A stretch of 64,000 nt of DNA from Epiperipatus broadwayi (lineage: Eukaryota > Onychophora > Udeonychophora > Euonychophora > Peripatidae): assembly GCA_028023455.1 (NCBI GenBank), contig JAQFVV010000032.1, forward strand, positions 3,290,001 to 3,354,000. Direction: 5' to 3'. Shown piece by piece: positions 61,205 to 64,000 of the stretch. The notes under the pieces were generated by a model. The model did no database searches. It was not told the DNA's origin and saw only the letters and a program-made list of their open reading frames with translations. A program made the translations under genes and the position numbers. Position 1 is the stretch's first letter, and each line of letters opens with the position of its first letter.

Positions 61205-61690
61205 GCTGCATCTAATATATTTTGATTTTAATAAAAATAATTAATAATAAATAATAGTAAAAAAATATTAAAAGCTAAATTTTATAATTTTTAGATGCCC
61301 ATCTCAAACTTGTACATAAAATAAATATACATGAATATAGGAACAGGATGAAACATAAGGTTCAAACATGGGTTAGTAATTTGGAAAGTATGAAGGACCA
61401 TGAAGCTCAATCGTTAATTAGGTTTGTTTGCCTCATACTTCTTCACTCATAATGGATGGAAAGATTTGTAATTATATATTAACAATGTTTTGACTGAGTC
61501 TTCGAGTGATGACCAAAAGAGCTGATTTTAAAATTGATGTTTTTATGTAAAAGTACCCTTCAATCTATTTCTTCTCTGCTTTCTATCTTAAATTAATATT
61601 ACCTATTCTATTTTCTCTTCTATCAGATTCTCTTAGCTATATTACACACAAAATAAAATAAATTAAAGAAATATACAGTGTCTCTGATCC
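61205..61690. other. AT-rich DNA; LTR of the gypsy element not recognised
   Basis: For the minus-strand gypsy element to the right, the 3' LTR should lie about here. I see no convincing polypurine tract or TG...CA pair. Confidence 0.35.
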
Positions 61691-61699
61691 TGTTGGATT

Positions 61700-64000
61700 G
61701 TTTTTTTTTTTGGTTCATATGTTTTTTAGACGGGTGTTTTATCTTTATCTTTTACCGGTATTGGTTGGTATATATGGTTTTAATTGTCAGGCATTGAATG
61801 TTTTTTTTTGTGCTTGGTCTCCCTTCAACATGAAGATGTTTTCATGACATTTTCACCGGATCCGATATGGTCCGTGGTGAAGAGGGAAAAATTTCTTGAA
61901 TTTTTTTTTGTGGCACTGCTAGGTTTCTGTTCCCTTAACCATACTTGGTTGCCTTCATGAAATTGGGGGTGTGGATTATGTCCCCTTTTACTGTAAGTTG
62001 GCCATTTTTGCCATATGTGAGCAGGCAGCTTCTTGATCTTTGTCCAGATCAATTATAATATTGTCCCTTGGTAACAGATTGTTAAATATCTCTGGACACT
62101 GTTTCTCATACTGCAACCTATTTGGGGTGTTGAATCATTGACTGTATTGTTAATGTACTCCACTATTTCCTTGGTCTTCTTTACCCACACCCAGTGGTTG
62201 GTTGATGTATATGTACAAAAAAGTCTATTGATCCCTCTCATGACTCATTTGCACAGGTTAGATTGGGGATTTCTGATGGATGTCAACTGGTGATTAATAC
62301 TCTACCTGGTGATCCATGCATTCCCCTCCTTTGAAGTAAATGCAAAACCATAATCTGATGATATTATATTGGGTTCCCCCCCTCAAGAAATTGTTTTTCC
62401 TGGACTACTTGAATAACATTCGTGTTGACTGATCTAATGGGATATGCATGTACATACTTAGAAAATATATCATATGTAACCAACAAGTACTGAAATCTTT
62501 AAAACATTGGCAAAGGACTGTAATGATCCACTTCCAGTAGTTCATTATGTCTTAATGCTATAATTGGTTGTAATGTCCCAGCATACGATTTATTTGAAAA
62601 TTTGTTCTGGGTGCATTTATGCAGGATGTCAAGAATTTAGGCATACATTCCAGGCCAGTAGAATTGGTGTGCTTGATAGCCTCTTCTGTTTTGTTTGGTT
62701 CATAGTGTCCCAAAATGTCATGCATGTGATTATCTTACTTCTTAATTTAATTGGGGTTATCTTGACCTTTTAGAGTGATCTGAAAAATTCCATCTTTTAA
62801 CCTATATTGCAAATACCATTTTCCATGGAGTTTTATCTGATCATTATGGCTTTGTTGAAGGATATGAATAATTGTTGGTACTGTGGTTCAGCTTCTTGCC
62901 AGTATGGGAGATTTTTAAAATCTGATTCCAGGTGTATATCTCTGGCAGTGGTCATGATCATCATCATTTGGTTTATCAATTCAGGGTTACTTAATTTTAT
63001 TGGCACTGGAGGGTGACTCAATATATTGGCCACTTTATTTTCAGGCCCAGGACAATATATCACTTTATAGTTAAAATTTTGTAAGGTCAAACTCTATTTG
63101 ATAAAGTGATCATTTTTTAAATAGCTTTTATTTAAAAAATTCCAAGCATTTATGGTCTGTTATAATGATAACTTCAGACATTAGTAAAAACTTTGTGAAT
63201 TTTTGGCACGTATATGATCGTGAGTGTCTCTTGTTCAGTGGTACTATAATTAATTTCCACACCTTTTCAGGTTCTGCTACTAAAGTAGAGTACTTAATGT
63301 TCTCCAGAATCCCCTATCTGGAACAGCACTGCTCACAAATCATTCTTATTACTGTTGGTTTGGACATAAAAGAGGCACTTGAAATTCTGTTTAATATTCC
63401 TTAAGTCCCAATCATGAGCAGATGTCCACTTCCATTTTCTATCCTTGCATATCATGTTTACCAAATTGGTTGTTTCACAAGCAAACCCTGATAAAACTTG
63501 TGATAAAAATTGCACAGGCCCAGGAAGGATCAGACCTGCTTACATGTTGTTAGGGTAGGAAATTTTCTATTGCCTCAATTTTTTCAGGATGCATCTTGAT
63601 ACCCTGTTTGCTGATGATGTGTCCTAAGAAGGGAATCTCCTTAATTGCAAAGTGACTTTTTTTCAAGAGTAATGATGATGTTTTGTCACTTTCATTTCTT
63701 AAAAAACAATGCCAGGTATTTAAGGTGTTCATCAATATTCTTTGACGCAATGACAATATCGTCAAAATAACTTACCATATGTTGCTGCATCTTCTTGGAT
63801 ATCACCTGATGTAAGCAATACATGTGGCTGGTCCCTCTATTAATAAGGCCAAAGGATACTCTTTTAAACAAGTGGCTTTGACTGTTATATCAAAAAGCAG
63901 TGTATTTTCAATCCTGTAGGTCTAGAGCCATTTGCCAATAGCTGGCAGTCAAATCCAAAGTGGAGAAAATGTTTTTTTTCTGCCAGCTAGACAAACTTGG
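61700..64000 (-). mobile_element. Decayed Ty3/gypsy retrotransposon pol region
   Basis: On the minus strand the domain order from the right edge inward is RT, RNase H, integrase zinc finger, integrase core and integrase tail. That order (integrase after RNase H) defines Ty3/gypsy. Blocks: LDLTASYWQMALD (about 63920-63960), YFDDIVIAS (YFDD at 63758-63769), FLGHIISKQGIKMHPEKIEAI (split as 63555-63635), RNase H end FNYKVIYCPGPENKVA with DxxSR decayed (62990-63080), YWPGMYA (about 62650), LLVTYDIFSKYVHAYPIRS (about 62430-62490), and FHEGNQVWLREQK (about 61920-61960). Many stops and frameshifts. Gag, protease and the 5' part lie beyond the window. Confidence 0.85.

Overview
This is a stretch of animal nuclear DNA, very probably from an invertebrate. 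It is about 73% A+T, has no operon-like gene packing, and holds many dispersed repeats: non-LTR and Ty3/gypsy retrotransposon remains, tRNA-derived SINEs, piggyBac-like and pogo-like MITEs, foldback elements and long microsatellites. I could not name the species. Most short open frames in so AT-rich a sequence are chance, and the longest real ones belong to retrotransposons.

Layout. 1-5.2 kb: SINE copies, one inserted in a foldback repeat with a 12-bp target duplication. 6.0-7.1 kb: 3' end of a decayed LINE (minus). 7.2-10.1 kb: a hammerhead-bearing foldback family, including an 870-bp hairpin, with a CpG-richer patch and a candidate 40-bp microexon between the copies. 10.3-10.7 kb: a second foldback family, also at 31.9-32.3 and 38.2-38.6 kb. 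13.1-13.5 kb: RTE fragment. 17.5-18.1 kb: nested repeats. 19.5-20.1 kb: short tandem repeats. 22.8-23.7 and 28.3-30.3 kb: endonuclease-like and reverse-transcriptase remains of LINEs. 25.7-26.5 and 59.2-59.9 kb: two copies of a TTAA-flanked piggyBac-like MITE. 33.8-36.4 kb: the best candidate host-gene region, with two exons whose splice phases agree. 39.7-41.9 kb: an RTE retrotransposon inserted in an older repeat whose uninterrupted copy lies at 45.8-46.07 kb. 42.0-42.5 kb: a near-perfect 490-bp hairpin. 47.9-49.4 kb: a tandem array of about 0.4-kb units ending in about 75 uninterrupted TAA repeats. 52.3-56.9 kb: a 2-kb direct duplication. 60.1-61.2 kb: pogo-like MITE. 61.7-64.0 kb: decayed Ty3/gypsy pol, running off the right edge.

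The most interesting signal is a set of hammerhead-ribozyme motifs inside repeats that otherwise look unrelated. The 0.4-kb tandem units each carry a complete hammerhead on the minus strand (stem I, CUGAAGA core, perfect stem II, GAAA, minimal stem III, GUC cleavage triplet). The foldback family at 7.2 and 9.3-10.1 kb carries a second, different hammerhead with compensating changes between copies. Two further families carry degenerate cores. Hammerheads in tandem or inverted repeats are known from Penelope-like elements, retrozymes and some satellite DNAs. That these families are non-autonomous relatives of such elements is my inference. No Penelope reverse transcriptase or GIY-YIG domain is visible here.

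The host-gene signal is thin: two frame-consistent exons (34.6 and 35.8 kb), one candidate microexon (8.4 kb) and two promoter-like motif clusters (34.0 and 36.3 kb). The rest is intergenic or intronic sequence in which I see no gene.
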